From 66-474 sp035717365 (GTDB lineage: Bacteria; Pseudomonadota; Gammaproteobacteria; Xanthomonadales; Rhodanobacteraceae): a stretch of DNA of 13,992 bases. The translations under genes were made by a program, and so were the position numbers. The stretch is taken from the NCBI GenBank assembly GCA_035717365.1, contig DASTIS010000083.1:1-13992 (forward strand), in the 5' to 3' direction. Of this stretch, positions 1 through 7,632 are shown one piece after another. Under the pieces are notes generated by a model. The model searched no databases and had not been told where the DNA came from. It saw only the letters and a program-made list of their open reading frames with translations. Position 1 is the first letter of the stretch; each line of letters opens with the position of its first letter.

Positions 1-1724
1 TGCAGGACGAACGCGTCCAGATCGCGCTGCTGTTTGCCTTTGCGGCGCTGTTGCTCGCGCTCGGCATCGGGCTGCGGGACCCGTGGCCCTCGGACGAGCC
101 GCGCTTCGCGCTCGTCGCGCGCGAAATGCTGACGACCGGCCAGTGGTTGTTTCCACACCGCGGCGTCGAGTTGTATTCCGACAAGCCGCCCCTGTTCATG
201 TGGCTGGAAGCCGCCGCGTATTTCGTGACCGGCGGCTGGCGCGGCTGGTTCCTGCTGCCCTCGCTCGCGGCCGGGCTCGGAACCCTCGCGCTGGTGTACG
301 ACTTCGTGCGGCGGCAATGGGACCACCATGCAGCACTGCTGGCCGCCGCCGCGGTGCTGGTCAGCGTCAACTTCACCTTCCAGATGCGCGCCGCGCAGAT
401 CGACGGCGTGGAGGTATTCTGGATCACGCTGGCCTGCTACGGACTGCTGCGGCACCTGCTGCTCGGTCCCGCGTGGAGCTGGTACGCGGTGGGCTGCATC
501 GCGGCGGGATTAGGCGTGATCACCAAGGGCGTCGGCGTGCTGGCGCTGCTGATGTTCGTGCCCTTCTGGTTCGCGCGTTGGCGTGGCTGGAACGGCGTGC
601 TGCCGCCGCAAGGCCGCGACGGGCGCTGGTGGCTGGCGTTGCTGTTCCTGCTGCCGATCATGGGCTGGGCGCTGCCGATGTTGTGGTTCGCGCTGCACGT
701 TCACGCGGGCGATGCGGCGTATGCGCGCTACGCGCACGACATCCTGCTCGGGCAGACGGTGTCGCGCTACGCCGAGCCCGCGCACCATATCCAGCCATGG
801 TGGTTCTACCTGCGGGTGATCGCGCTCGGATGGTTGCCGCTATCGCTCGCCATCCCGTGGGCGATACCGGGCTGGATCCGACACCTGCGCGAGGGCGACG
901 CACGCGTGTTGCTGCCCCTCGCATGGGTCGTGCTGGTGGTGGTCTTCTTTTCGTTGAGCGGCGGCAAGCGCAACGTCTACATCCTGCCTGCATTACCGGT
1001 CATGGCGCTGGCGATGGCGCCGCTGCTGCCGGAAATCGTGCGTGCACGCTCGTTCCGCTGGGCGCTGTGGGTACTGACGCTGCTGCTGGCGCTGGTGCTG
1101 GTGCTGGCAGCCTTCGGCATGTCCGCGGGTCAACTGCACAAGTTGTACGCACTCGCGGCTTCGGCCGTCGAGGGGCCGCCCCTGCCGCTGATCGCGATGA
1201 TCTTCGGCATGGGCCTCGCCGGATTCGCGGCGGCGCTGCTCGCGCGTCCCCGCCATTCGCCGTGGGGCTGGGGCGCGTTCGCGCTGATCGCGTGGGGCAC
1301 CTGGGGACTGGCCGGCTATCCGCTGCTCAACGGCTATTCGTCCGCACGCGCGGTGATGGCGCGCGTCGCGAGCGTGGCGACGCCGGGCGATCCGATTGCA
1401 CTGGTGGCCTGGAAGGAACAGAACCTGCTGATGCTGGACACCCTGGGCCGCAAGACCGTCAATTTCGGCTACAGGTTGGCCTGGCACGTGCAACTGCAAC
1501 GCGCGCTCGCGTGGCAGGCGGCCAATCCGGCGCATCGCTGGATTTTCGCCTACGGCAAGGTGCTGGCGCCATGCGTGCGCCAACGCGACGCGATTCCCGT
1601 CGGCCACGCCAACCGACGCGACTGGTACCTGTTCACGCGCAACGCGGTGGTGCCCGGTTGCGTGCCACCGGCCAGCGACGATGCGGGGCAATTCCGTGCC
1701 TACGATCCCGACTCCGATGACTGA
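1..1724 (+). CDS. ArnT-like GT-C glycosyltransferase, copy 1 (5' partial)
   Basis: This is an integral inner-membrane GT-C transferase of the ArnT/PMT (GT83/GT39) type. The family moves a sugar from an undecaprenyl-phosphate donor onto lipid A or LPS core at the periplasmic face. The frame is already open at base 3 and aligns without gaps to the second copy downstream from its first visible codons, so the start lies outside the window. The TTG at base 51 is an internal leucine. Visible are one hydrophobic segment, then the first periplasmic loop with WPSDEPRFALVARE (the Asp-Glu pair expected at the active site) and DKPPLFMW, then many hydrophobic segments. The C-terminal periplasmic part ends in VGHANRRDWYLF and VVPGC, both also found in copy 2. 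The stop is TGA at 1722. A GT-B glycosyltransferase follows after 84 bases on the same strand, probably in one operon. The family is clear. The sugar is not: aminoarabinose, galacturonate and other sugars are all possible, and no arn synthesis genes are in view. Confidence 0.9.
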   Translation, partial: QDERVQIALLFAFAALLLALGIGLRDPWPSDEPRFALVAREMLTTGQWLFPHRGVELYSDKPPLFMWLEAAAYFVTGGWRGWFLLPSLAAGLGTLALVYDFVRRQWDHHAALLAAAAVLVSVNFTFQMRAAQIDGVEVFWITLACYGLLRHLLLGPAWSWYAVGCIAAGLGVITKGVGVLALLMFVPFWFARWRGWNGVLPPQGRDGRWWLALLFLLPIMGWALPMLWFALHVHAGDAAYARYAHDILLGQTVSRYAEPAHHIQPWWFYLRVIALGWLPLSLAIPWAIPGWIRHLREGDARVLLPLAWVVLVVVFFSLSGGKRNVYILPALPVMALAMAPLLPEIVRARSFRWALWVLTLLLALVLVLAAFGMSAGQLHKLYALAASAVEGPPLPLIAMIFGMGLAGFAAALLARPRHSPWGWGAFALIAWGTWGLAGYPLLNGYSSARAVMARVASVATPGDPIALVAWKEQNLLMLDTLGRKTVNFGYRLAWHVQLQRALAWQAANPAHRWIFAYGKVLAPCVRQRDAIPVGHANRRDWYLFTRNAVVPGCVPPASDDAGQFRAYDPDSDD

Positions 1725-1808
1725 CCCGTGCCAGCACCCGCCGCGAAGCGAAGGCTTCGGGCATCACATTGCCGGGGCCACGGGCACCGGCGCGACGGGG
1801 TCCGCCAC

Positions 1809-2798
1809 GTGACCCGCGTCAACCTGATTGCGCGCGACAACGGTTTCGGCCTCTCCCGCAACCTGCGGCTGCTGCACGGCGCGCTCGCGGATGCGGGCTG
1901 CGACGTCACGATCAGCGGAATCCGGCGGGGCGCGCTGCACAAGGCGCTGCATCCCCTGAAGCTGCGCACCGGGATCCTCGCGCGGCGACTCACCGGCAAC
2001 AGCGCGCAACGCTGGGACCTCAACCTGATGCTGGAACGCGTGCGGCCCGAATACCTCGCGACCGCGCACCGCAACGTATTGCTGCCGCACCCGGAATGGT
2101 TCGACGAACGCGACCGCGCCTGGCTGCCGCGGCTGGATCGCGCGTTTGCGTTGACGCGCCACGCGGTGCCGATCTTCGAGCGGCTCGGGCTGCAGGTCGA
2201 CTACACGGGCTTCACCAGCGAGGACCGGCTGGATCGAACGGTGCCGCGCGAGCGTGCGTTCTTCCATCTTGCCGGGCGCAGCGCCAACAAGGGGACCGAC
2301 ACGTTGCTGGCGCTGTGGCGCCGGCATCCCGAATGGCCGACGCTGACGGTGCTGCAAAGCCCGCGCGCCGCCCGCGAGGTAGTGTCCGCGCCGAACATCG
2401 CGCACCGCGTCGATTACATCCCGGATGCAGAATTGCGACGCATCCAGAACGCGCACCGCTTCCACCTGTGCCCGTCGGAAACGGAGGGCTTCGGTCATTA
2501 CCTCGTTGAGGCGATGGGGCTTGGCGCGATGGTCGTGACGCTGGATGCGCCGCCGATGAACGAGATGGTCGCGCCCGATCGCGGCGCGCTGATCACCCCG
2601 TCCCGCACCAGTACGCAAAGCCTCGCCACCACGTATTTCTACGACGCCGGCGCGATGGAAACCCTGATCGAGCGACTGCTGGGAACATCCGATGCCGAAC
2701 TCGACCGGGTCGGCGCCGCCGCCCGCGCGTGGTTCGAAGACAATGATCGTGCGTTCAAGGCGCGCATCGCCGAGGCGGCCCGGTCACTTGCCGAGTGA
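1809..2798 (+). CDS. GT-B family glycosyltransferase (group 1/GT4-like), copy 1
   Basis: This is a soluble or peripheral glycosyltransferase of about 329 residues, probably adding a core or envelope sugar from a nucleotide-sugar donor in the cytoplasm. The N-terminus (VNLIARDNGFGLSRN) matches the second copy at 6610. The C-terminal donor half carries SETEGFGHYLVEAM, in which Glu226 and Glu234 form the EX7E motif of retaining group-1 transferases, followed by DAPPMNEM. The frame is open back to GTG 1728, but those first 27 codons have no counterpart in the paralogue, so I place the start at GTG 1809 (upstream gacgggg is only a weak ribosome site). It ends convergent with the waaE-like gene, 40 bases away. 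It shares a run of 18 identical residues with copy 2 (LLALWRRHPEWPTLTVLQ). Acceptor and donor cannot be told from the sequence. Confidence 0.87.
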   Translation: MTRVNLIARDNGFGLSRNLRLLHGALADAGCDVTISGIRRGALHKALHPLKLRTGILARRLTGNSAQRWDLNLMLERVRPEYLATAHRNVLLPHPEWFDERDRAWLPRLDRAFALTRHAVPIFERLGLQVDYTGFTSEDRLDRTVPRERAFFHLAGRSANKGTDTLLALWRRHPEWPTLTVLQSPRAAREVVSAPNIAHRVDYIPDAELRRIQNAHRFHLCPSETEGFGHYLVEAMGLGAMVVTLDAPPMNEMVAPDRGALITPSRTSTQSLATTYFYDAGAMETLIERLLGTSDAELDRVGAAARAWFEDNDRAFKARIAEAARSLAE

Positions 2799-2838
2799 TG
2801 GCATCCGCGCCGGACGGGCATCCCCTCGTCCCCGACCA

Positions 2839-3654
2839 TCAAGCCGCTCCATTCTGCCAGCGGCCGTCGTCCTCCGCGGCGGTTCCGCCACCCGGGGAAT
2901 GCTGCAGCAACCACAGTCGCGCGAATTTCTCGCGAACGTAGTCTGCTTCCATGCACGCGAACAGCAAACCGCGCCAGCCATCGCGGAAGCCACCGCGCAG
3001 CACGAATCCGCGCAGGAAGCGCCAGGCCGGATTGAGCACGAGGTTGTGCAGGTGCGCCCGCCGGCCGCGGGCCTGCATGTGGGTCGCCATCATCGCCGCG
3101 TAACGCCGATAGCGCGCAAGCTGGTCGTCCAGCGAACGATAGGCACGATGCTCGAGGTCGCCCGCCAGCGTCACCACGACGTCATCGACCACCGCGTGCT
3201 CGTGGATCTCGCGACCCGCACGCCAGCCGCCGCGGCGGCGGTCGAACAGGCGCAGCACGCGATCGGGATAGGCGTTGCCGTGGCGCAGGAAGGCGCCGAA
3301 ATACTCGGTAGCGCGCGCGAAGCGATAGCCCGCCGCGTCGGCGAACCCGGCGTCACGCGCCGCCTCGATGGCCGCGCGCAGCGCCGGCGTCACGCGTTCG
3401 TCCGCGTCGAGGCACAGCACCCAGTCGTGGCGGGCCTGGCCCACCGCAAAATCCTTCTGCGTGCGGAATCCCTCGAAGGCATGTTCGATCACGCGCGCGC
3501 CCTGCGCCGCCGCGATGTCCCGGGTCCGGTCGGTCGAGCCGGAATCCACCACCACCGTTTCGTCACAGAACGCCAGTGACGCGAGGCATGCGCCGATGCG
3601 GTCGGCTTCGTTGAGCGTGATGATGCAGGCGGAGAGACCCGGACGGGCAGGCAT
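2839..3654 (-). CDS. waaE: WaaE/KdtX-like LPS core glucosyltransferase (GT2)
   Basis: This is a 271-residue family-2 glycosyltransferase resembling WaaE/KdtX, the enzyme known to add a beta-linked glucose to heptose I of the inner core. It would act at the cytoplasmic face of the inner membrane. The GT-A fold signatures are in order: SACIITLNEADRIG near the N-terminus, VVVDSGSTDRT (Asp37, Asp42) for nucleotide binding, and LCLDADERVT with the metal-binding Asp83-Ala-Asp85. The family-typical YPDRVLRLFDRR and IHEHAV segments follow, then a basic C-terminal half with a likely amphipathic membrane-contact region. The start is ATG with complement at 3652-3654; the ribosome site is weak (CAGG about 10 bases upstream). 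A TTACACT box lies 27 bases upstream of the start. The gene lies on the opposite strand between the two ArnT-like genes, so it has its own promoter. The exact sugar and linkage are inferred from the family. Confidence 0.85.
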   Translation of the reverse strand: MPARPGLSACIITLNEADRIGACLASLAFCDETVVVDSGSTDRTRDIAAAQGARVIEHAFEGFRTQKDFAVGQARHDWVLCLDADERVTPALRAAIEAARDAGFADAAGYRFARATEYFGAFLRHGNAYPDRVLRLFDRRRGGWRAGREIHEHAVVDDVVVTLAGDLEHRAYRSLDDQLARYRRYAAMMATHMQARGRRAHLHNLVLNPAWRFLRGFVLRGGFRDGWRGLLFACMEADYVREKFARLWLLQHSPGGGTAAEDDGRWQNGAA

Positions 3655-3681
3655 GACGGTTCGACCTGAAGCAACCGCTCA

Positions 3682-3687
3682 AGTGTA
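3682..3687 (-). promoter_or_regulatory. Putative -10 box (TACACT) of waaE-like gene
   Basis: On the minus strand the sequence reads GGGTTACACTTGAGCGG, with the box ending 27 bases before the waaE-like ATG. The same TTACACTT string occurs at 9034-9041 upstream of the third GT-C gene. No good -35 hexamer is visible at 16-18 bases, so this rests on the -10 match and the position alone. Confidence 0.4.
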
Positions 3688-3805
3688 ACCCCGCGCAGGC
3701 ATCGCACCGGAGGGGAGTACGCCCGCACGGGCATGCGAATGCAGCGGCGATGTGGCGCCGGTATCAACGTTGTGCCTTATCATCCATTCGCCCCGACAAG
3801 GCGAG

Positions 3806-5599
3806 ATGAAAGCCGAGGTGGGCAAACTTGACCGCCACCTGGCCGCTGATCCCATGGACCGATCGATATTCCCGCCGACGCCCACGCCGCCACTGTCCCG
3901 CGATGAACGCTGGCAGGTGTGGCTGTTTTTTGCCTTCGCATTGCTGCTGCTCGCGGTGGGGCTGGGCCTGCGCGACCCATGGCCGTCGGATGAACCGCGC
4001 TTCGCGCTGGTCGCGCGACAGATGGTGCAGACGGGTCAATGGTTGTTTCCGCATCGTGGCATCGAGTTGTACGCCGACAAGCCGCCGCTGTTCATGTGGC
4101 TGCAGGCTTGCGCCTATTGGCTGACGCAGGGGTGGCGCGGCTGGTTCCTCCTGCCCTCGCTGGCGTCGGCGATGGGCACGCTGGCGCTGACCTACGATCT
4201 CGGCCGGCGTTTGTGGAACCATCGCGCCGGGCTGTACGCCGCGATCGCCCTGTTGTTCGTGTTCGAGTTCACCTACCAGATGAAACGGGCCCAGATCGAC
4301 CCGCTGGTCACATTCTGGATCACGCTGGCGAACTGGGGCCTGCTGGTCCATTGCCTGCGCGGCCCGAACTGGCGCGCCTACGTGCTTGGTTGCGTTGCCG
4401 CGGGCCTCGGCGTCATCACCAAGGGCGTCGGCATCCTCGCGCTGTTGATGCTGGTTCCGTATGCGTGGGCGTGCTGGCGTACGCCCGATCGCGTTGCGCG
4501 GCCCGGCTGGCGCGATCCGCGCTGGCTGCTCGGCATCCCGGCGTTCGTGTTGCCGATCCTGGCATGGGGCGTACCGATGCTGCTGGTCGCGCATTTCCGC
4601 GACACCGCCGAATACCACGCCTACGTCAACGACATCCTGTTCCACCAGACCGTCGGACGCGCGACCGGCTCGTGGTCGCACCCGCAGCCACCGTGGTATT
4701 TCCTGGGCATCGTGCTGTTGAACTGGTTCCCGCTGTCGCTGTTGTATTTCGGTGCGGTGCCGCGCTGGTGGCGCGCATTGCGCGAGGGCGAGCCCCGGAT
4801 CGTGCTGCCGCTGGTCTGGTCGATCCTGGTCATCGTCTTCTTCAGCATCCAGACGGGCAAGCGCGACGTCTACATCATGCCCGTGATCCCGATGGTGGTG
4901 CTGTCGGTCGCGCCGTACATCGGCGACATGCTGCGCACCCGCTGGCTGCGCTGGAGCGCGTTCGGCACTGCGCTGGTCGGTGGCGCCGTGATCGTGATTG
5001 CGGGCGCCATGGCGCTGAACGGCCACGACGTCTTCGGTTTCAACCATCACGTGGCGGCACGCGGACTCGAGGAAGAGCGGGACGCGTTGTGCTGGATGAT
5101 CATCAGCATCGGCGCGGTGCTGGCGTTGGCGGCGGCGGCGTGTCGTCCGCGCCACGGCGTCATTGGCCTGCTCGCGGGGCTCACGGGACTGTGGATGATC
5201 TGGAGCCTGTGGGCCTATCCGTTGTTGAACGATTCGAGTTCCGCCGCGGGAATCATGCGCGAAGCACGTGACTTCACGGGTCCGCAGGCCCGGATCGGGT
5301 TGGTCGGCCCGCGCGAAGAAAACCTGTTCATGGCAATCGGGCCGACTCGCGAATTCGGCATGACCCGACCGCTGGCGCAACAGTTCGCTGCCGCGGTGGC
5401 ATGGCAGGCGCAGGACCCGGCCTCGCGCTGGATCTTCAGTCTTGGAAAGGCCATGGGCGATTGCGTGGATCGTGCCGAGGCGCACCAGGTCGGTCACTCC
5501 AATCGCCGCCAATGGTGGCTGTTTCGCGCCGACGCGGTGGTGCCGGGTTGCATGCCGCACCTGCCCGCGACCGACGACAGCGACGACAGCGGCAACTGA
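3806..5599 (+). CDS. ArnT-like GT-C glycosyltransferase, copy 2
   Basis: This is a full-length inner-membrane GT-C transferase (597 residues from this start, slightly longer than typical ArnT at about 550). It is expected to use an undecaprenyl-phosphate-linked sugar and glycosylate lipid A or LPS core in the periplasm. After a short cytoplasmic leader and a first hydrophobic segment comes WPSDEPRFALVARQ, whose Asp62-Glu63 pair sits where the family's catalytic/metal acidic residues lie. DKPPLFMW follows, then about ten further hydrophobic segments and a C-terminal periplasmic domain ending in VVPGC and an acidic DDSDDS tail. ATG 3806 is preceded by AAGGCGAG, so I prefer it. ATG 3854, just before RSIFPP, is the main alternative, and the frame is open back to GTG 3752. 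It is strikingly similar to copy 1 at the left edge, including the last 50 residues. It is monocistronic and convergent with the kinase gene. The substrate is unknown. Confidence 0.92.
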   Translation: MKAEVGKLDRHLAADPMDRSIFPPTPTPPLSRDERWQVWLFFAFALLLLAVGLGLRDPWPSDEPRFALVARQMVQTGQWLFPHRGIELYADKPPLFMWLQACAYWLTQGWRGWFLLPSLASAMGTLALTYDLGRRLWNHRAGLYAAIALLFVFEFTYQMKRAQIDPLVTFWITLANWGLLVHCLRGPNWRAYVLGCVAAGLGVITKGVGILALLMLVPYAWACWRTPDRVARPGWRDPRWLLGIPAFVLPILAWGVPMLLVAHFRDTAEYHAYVNDILFHQTVGRATGSWSHPQPPWYFLGIVLLNWFPLSLLYFGAVPRWWRALREGEPRIVLPLVWSILVIVFFSIQTGKRDVYIMPVIPMVVLSVAPYIGDMLRTRWLRWSAFGTALVGGAVIVIAGAMALNGHDVFGFNHHVAARGLEEERDALCWMIISIGAVLALAAAACRPRHGVIGLLAGLTGLWMIWSLWAYPLLNDSSSAAGIMREARDFTGPQARIGLVGPREENLFMAIGPTREFGMTRPLAQQFAAAVAWQAQDPASRWIFSLGKAMGDCVDRAEAHQVGHSNRRQWWLFRADAVVPGCMPHLPATDDSDDSGN

Positions 5600-5624
5600 C
5601 CTGCGGCGTTTCGGCGAACCGGCA

Positions 5625-6269
5625 TCAAGGCTCGGTGCGCGGGCCGGTCCAGCCCTCCACGGGTGTCGCCAGACTGCGCAGCATGCGCCGGTAACGCCGG
5701 CGTATGAAATGGCGATTGAGCGCGCGCGACATCGAACTCAGCGGAATCGCGCTCTTCTCGCCGAAGCCATCCACCATCAACAGCCGCGGCCCACCGCGGG
5801 AATCGCTGCCGAACACGAGATTGGTGGCATTGAGGTCCCCGACGATCACGTTGTGGCGCAGCAGGCTTTCCAGAAAAGCCTCCAGCGCCGCGCGCGCCCA
5901 GGGTGGTTCGCCCCCGTTTTCCAGCCAGCATTGGTACAGCGTCGGCGCCATTTCGCCATCCGGACCGTGCACTTTTTCGCACACCAACCCCAGGCCCACG
6001 TCGGTTTCGACGAGACCCACGATGCGGGCAAGCGGCGGATCGGCATCCGGACGGGTGTGGGCGGCGATGTATTCCTTGATCTCGCGCAGATAGCTGACGT
6101 AATGGCGGGTGCGGGGCAGCCGCTTGTGCCAGCGCCCGGGCGCATCCCAGCGACGCGCCACCGATTCCGGCCGCATGGTCTTCACGACCAGGTCGGGAGC
6201 GTGCGGGTGTTGATACACCGTGCGCTCGTGGCCCATGACGATCGGAGTGAGATGGGAAAGCGTGAGCAT
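5625..6269 (-). CDS. YrbL-like kinase, possible LPS core sugar kinase
   Basis: This 214-residue protein has the layout of the YrbL family (PhoP regulatory network protein, PF10707; usual length about 210), a branch of the protein-kinase-like fold related to LPS sugar kinases. Visible kinase landmarks are Lys30 in the VVKTM strand, a catalytic loop VGDLNATNLVF with Asp145 and Asn150, and VDGFGEK with Asp167 in the position of the DFG aspartate. The C-terminus is strongly basic (FIRRRYRR), suggesting contact with membrane or LPS. The frame is open to 6515, but the upstream part looks non-coding. ATG with complement at 6267-6269 has AGGAA 7 bases upstream and gives the normal family length. It lies between ArnT-like and GT-B/waaL genes, which suggests a role in core phosphorylation rather than only regulation; that is an inference. 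All catalytic residues are present, so it is probably active. Confidence 0.85.
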   Translation of the reverse strand: MLTLSHLTPIVMGHERTVYQHPHAPDLVVKTMRPESVARRWDAPGRWHKRLPRTRHYVSYLREIKEYIAAHTRPDADPPLARIVGLVETDVGLGLVCEKVHGPDGEMAPTLYQCWLENGGEPPWARAALEAFLESLLRHNVIVGDLNATNLVFGSDSRGGPRLLMVDGFGEKSAIPLSSMSRALNRHFIRRRYRRMLRSLATPVEGWTGPRTEP

Positions 6270-6609
6270 GACGGTTCCTGACGCGACGGACCTGCCTGTC
6301 CGGCCCGTGGCAGTCCGTTCGAGCCGGACGCGCAAGGATAGCCCGGTGCGTTGATTCCATGAAGCCCGCGCGTGCAAACGATCCCATCGCCGGGGTGCGC
6401 GCATTGCCCTTCCGCGCCATCGCGCCAGCCCCGATTGATATGGAGGCCCCGCGCGGCGTGCAGGCCGCCGGCCACCCGCCTCAAACCACCGATTCAGCTT
6501 CCCGCAACGAAGCACACGCCGAAACCCGTCATACTCCGGTTTCAGTCGACACAGCGAACGGCTCGCTCAGATCTGCCGCTGCGTGGAGGGAACCGGAGAC
6601 CCAGCGACC
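6270..6609. other. Divergent intergenic region (340 bases)
   Basis: This region separates the divergently transcribed YrbL-like gene and GT-B copy 2. No convincing gene is present; open frames here lack the codon bias of the neighbours and only run into the flanking genes. It probably carries promoters for both directions: a minus-strand candidate at 6335-6363, and a plus-strand CATACT hexamer at 6530-6535 about 75 bases before the glycosyltransferase ATG, without a clear -35. Confidence 0.6.
6335..6363 (-). promoter_or_regulatory. Putative sigma-70 promoter of YrbL-like gene
   Basis: On the minus strand TTCATG (complement of 6358-6363) is followed after 17 bases by TATCCT (complement of 6335-6340), about 65 bases before the kinase ATG. 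Spacing is ideal. The -10 matches consensus at 4 of 6 positions and the -35 at 3 of 6, so this is a modest candidate. Confidence 0.35.
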
Positions 6610-7632
6610 ATGGCCACCGTCAATCTGGCGTTTTGGGACAACGGTTTTGGTCTGTCCCGTGACTTCCGGCTGCTTGCCGACGCACTGCGCCGCAGCGGCT
6701 GCGAAGTCACCATGACGGCCCTCGGCCTGCAACACGAACGGTGGCGGCGCAAGAAGTGCATGGGCGCCTACATACGCACGCAACAGGCCTGGCATGGCCT
6801 GCGGCGCCGCTGGCGACCTCCGCAATGCTTCGACGTGAACATCATGTTCGAGCACCTGTGGCCGGCGGAGTTGTTGCGTGCGCGCTGCAACGTCGCCTTG
6901 CCCAATCCGGAGTGGTTCGATCGCCATGACCAGCGCTTCCTGGACTCGGTCGACCGGATCTGGGCGAAAACGCACAACGCCGTTTCGATCTTCGATCACC
7001 TGGGCTGCCGGACCAGTTGGGTCGGCTTCAGCAGCGACGACCGTTATGACGCGAGCGTGCCACGCGAACGCAAGTTCTTCCACCTCGCCGGTGGCAGCCG
7101 CATCAAGGGAACCGACCGTTTGCTGGCATTGTGGCGGCGACACCCCGAGTGGCCGACGCTGACCGTGCTGCAGCACCCGCGCGAGGCCCATCCCGGCCTG
7201 GCGGCACCCAATATCGTGCATCGACTGGGCTACCTCGACGCCACCAATCCGGCGCATTACGCCGAACTCAAGCAGCTCCAGAACAGCCACGCCTTCCACG
7301 TGTGCACATCGGAAACCGATGGCTGGGGCCACTACCTCGTGGAAGCGATGAGCGTCGGCGCCGTGACGATCGCGGTGGATGCACCGCCCATGAATGAGCT
7401 CGTGACGGCCCACCGCGGTCTGCTCGTGTCGTATGGAGACACGGGCAACATGGCGCTGGCGCGGACCTACTACTTCGACGAGCCGGCGTTCGAGGCCACG
7501 ATCGAGCAGGCACTGTCGCTCAGCGATGCGGAATTGCGCACGCTCGGGTCGCGCGGGCGCGAGTGGTTCCTCGAGAACCAGAGCGCGTTCGCCGGGCGGG
7601 TCGAAGACGCGCTGGCCGCGACCTTGCCTTGA
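6610..7632 (+). CDS. GT-B family glycosyltransferase (group 1/GT4-like), copy 2
   Basis: This 340-residue cytoplasmic glycosyltransferase is closely related to the one at 1809. It shares VNLAFWDNGFGLSRD at the N-terminus, the middle block FFHLAGGSRIKGTDRLLALW with HPEWPTLTVLQ, and the C-terminal SETDGWGHYLVEAM. In the EX7E position it has Asp237 and Glu245, so the first glutamate is conservatively replaced relative to copy 1 (Glu226). ATG 6610 is chosen because it starts exactly where the paralogue's conserved part starts, with GGAG 11 bases upstream. A GTG at 6583 in the same frame is the alternative. Its TGA stop overlaps the TTG start of waaL (TTGA), so the two are probably co-translated. 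A role in the LPS core or in the sugar carrying O-antigen is inferred from this coupling. Donor and acceptor are not identifiable. Confidence 0.87.
   Translation: MATVNLAFWDNGFGLSRDFRLLADALRRSGCEVTMTALGLQHERWRRKKCMGAYIRTQQAWHGLRRRWRPPQCFDVNIMFEHLWPAELLRARCNVALPNPEWFDRHDQRFLDSVDRIWAKTHNAVSIFDHLGCRTSWVGFSSDDRYDASVPRERKFFHLAGGSRIKGTDRLLALWRRHPEWPTLTVLQHPREAHPGLAAPNIVHRLGYLDATNPAHYAELKQLQNSHAFHVCTSETDGWGHYLVEAMSVGAVTIAVDAPPMNELVTAHRGLLVSYGDTGNMALARTYYFDEPAFEATIEQALSLSDAELRTLGSRGREWFLENQSAFAGRVEDALAATLP

Noticed and set aside
83..1720. A 545-codon alternative frame within ArnT-like copy 1
   Set aside because: Arg/Ala-rich with no hydrophobic pattern; the other frame has the membrane segments and family motifs.
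1728..1808. GTG 1728 as the start of GT-B copy 1
   Set aside because: The 27 extra residues are Arg/His-rich and have no counterpart in copy 2, whose conserved part starts at the position matching GTG 1809.
2799..2838. Possible bidirectional terminator between the convergent GT-B copy 1 and waaE-like genes
   Set aside because: Only a 5-base stem (GGACG/CGTCC) with a 9-base loop and no T-tract on either strand.
3764..5560. A 598-codon open frame antisense to ArnT-like copy 2
   Set aside because: The predicted protein is Arg/Gln/His-rich with no domain pattern. It mirrors the codon bias of the sense gene, as is usual in GC-rich DNA.
6359..6715. A 118-codon plus-strand frame in the divergent intergenic region
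   Set aside because: It runs into the GT-B gene in another frame, has unlike codon use and shows no recognisable domain.
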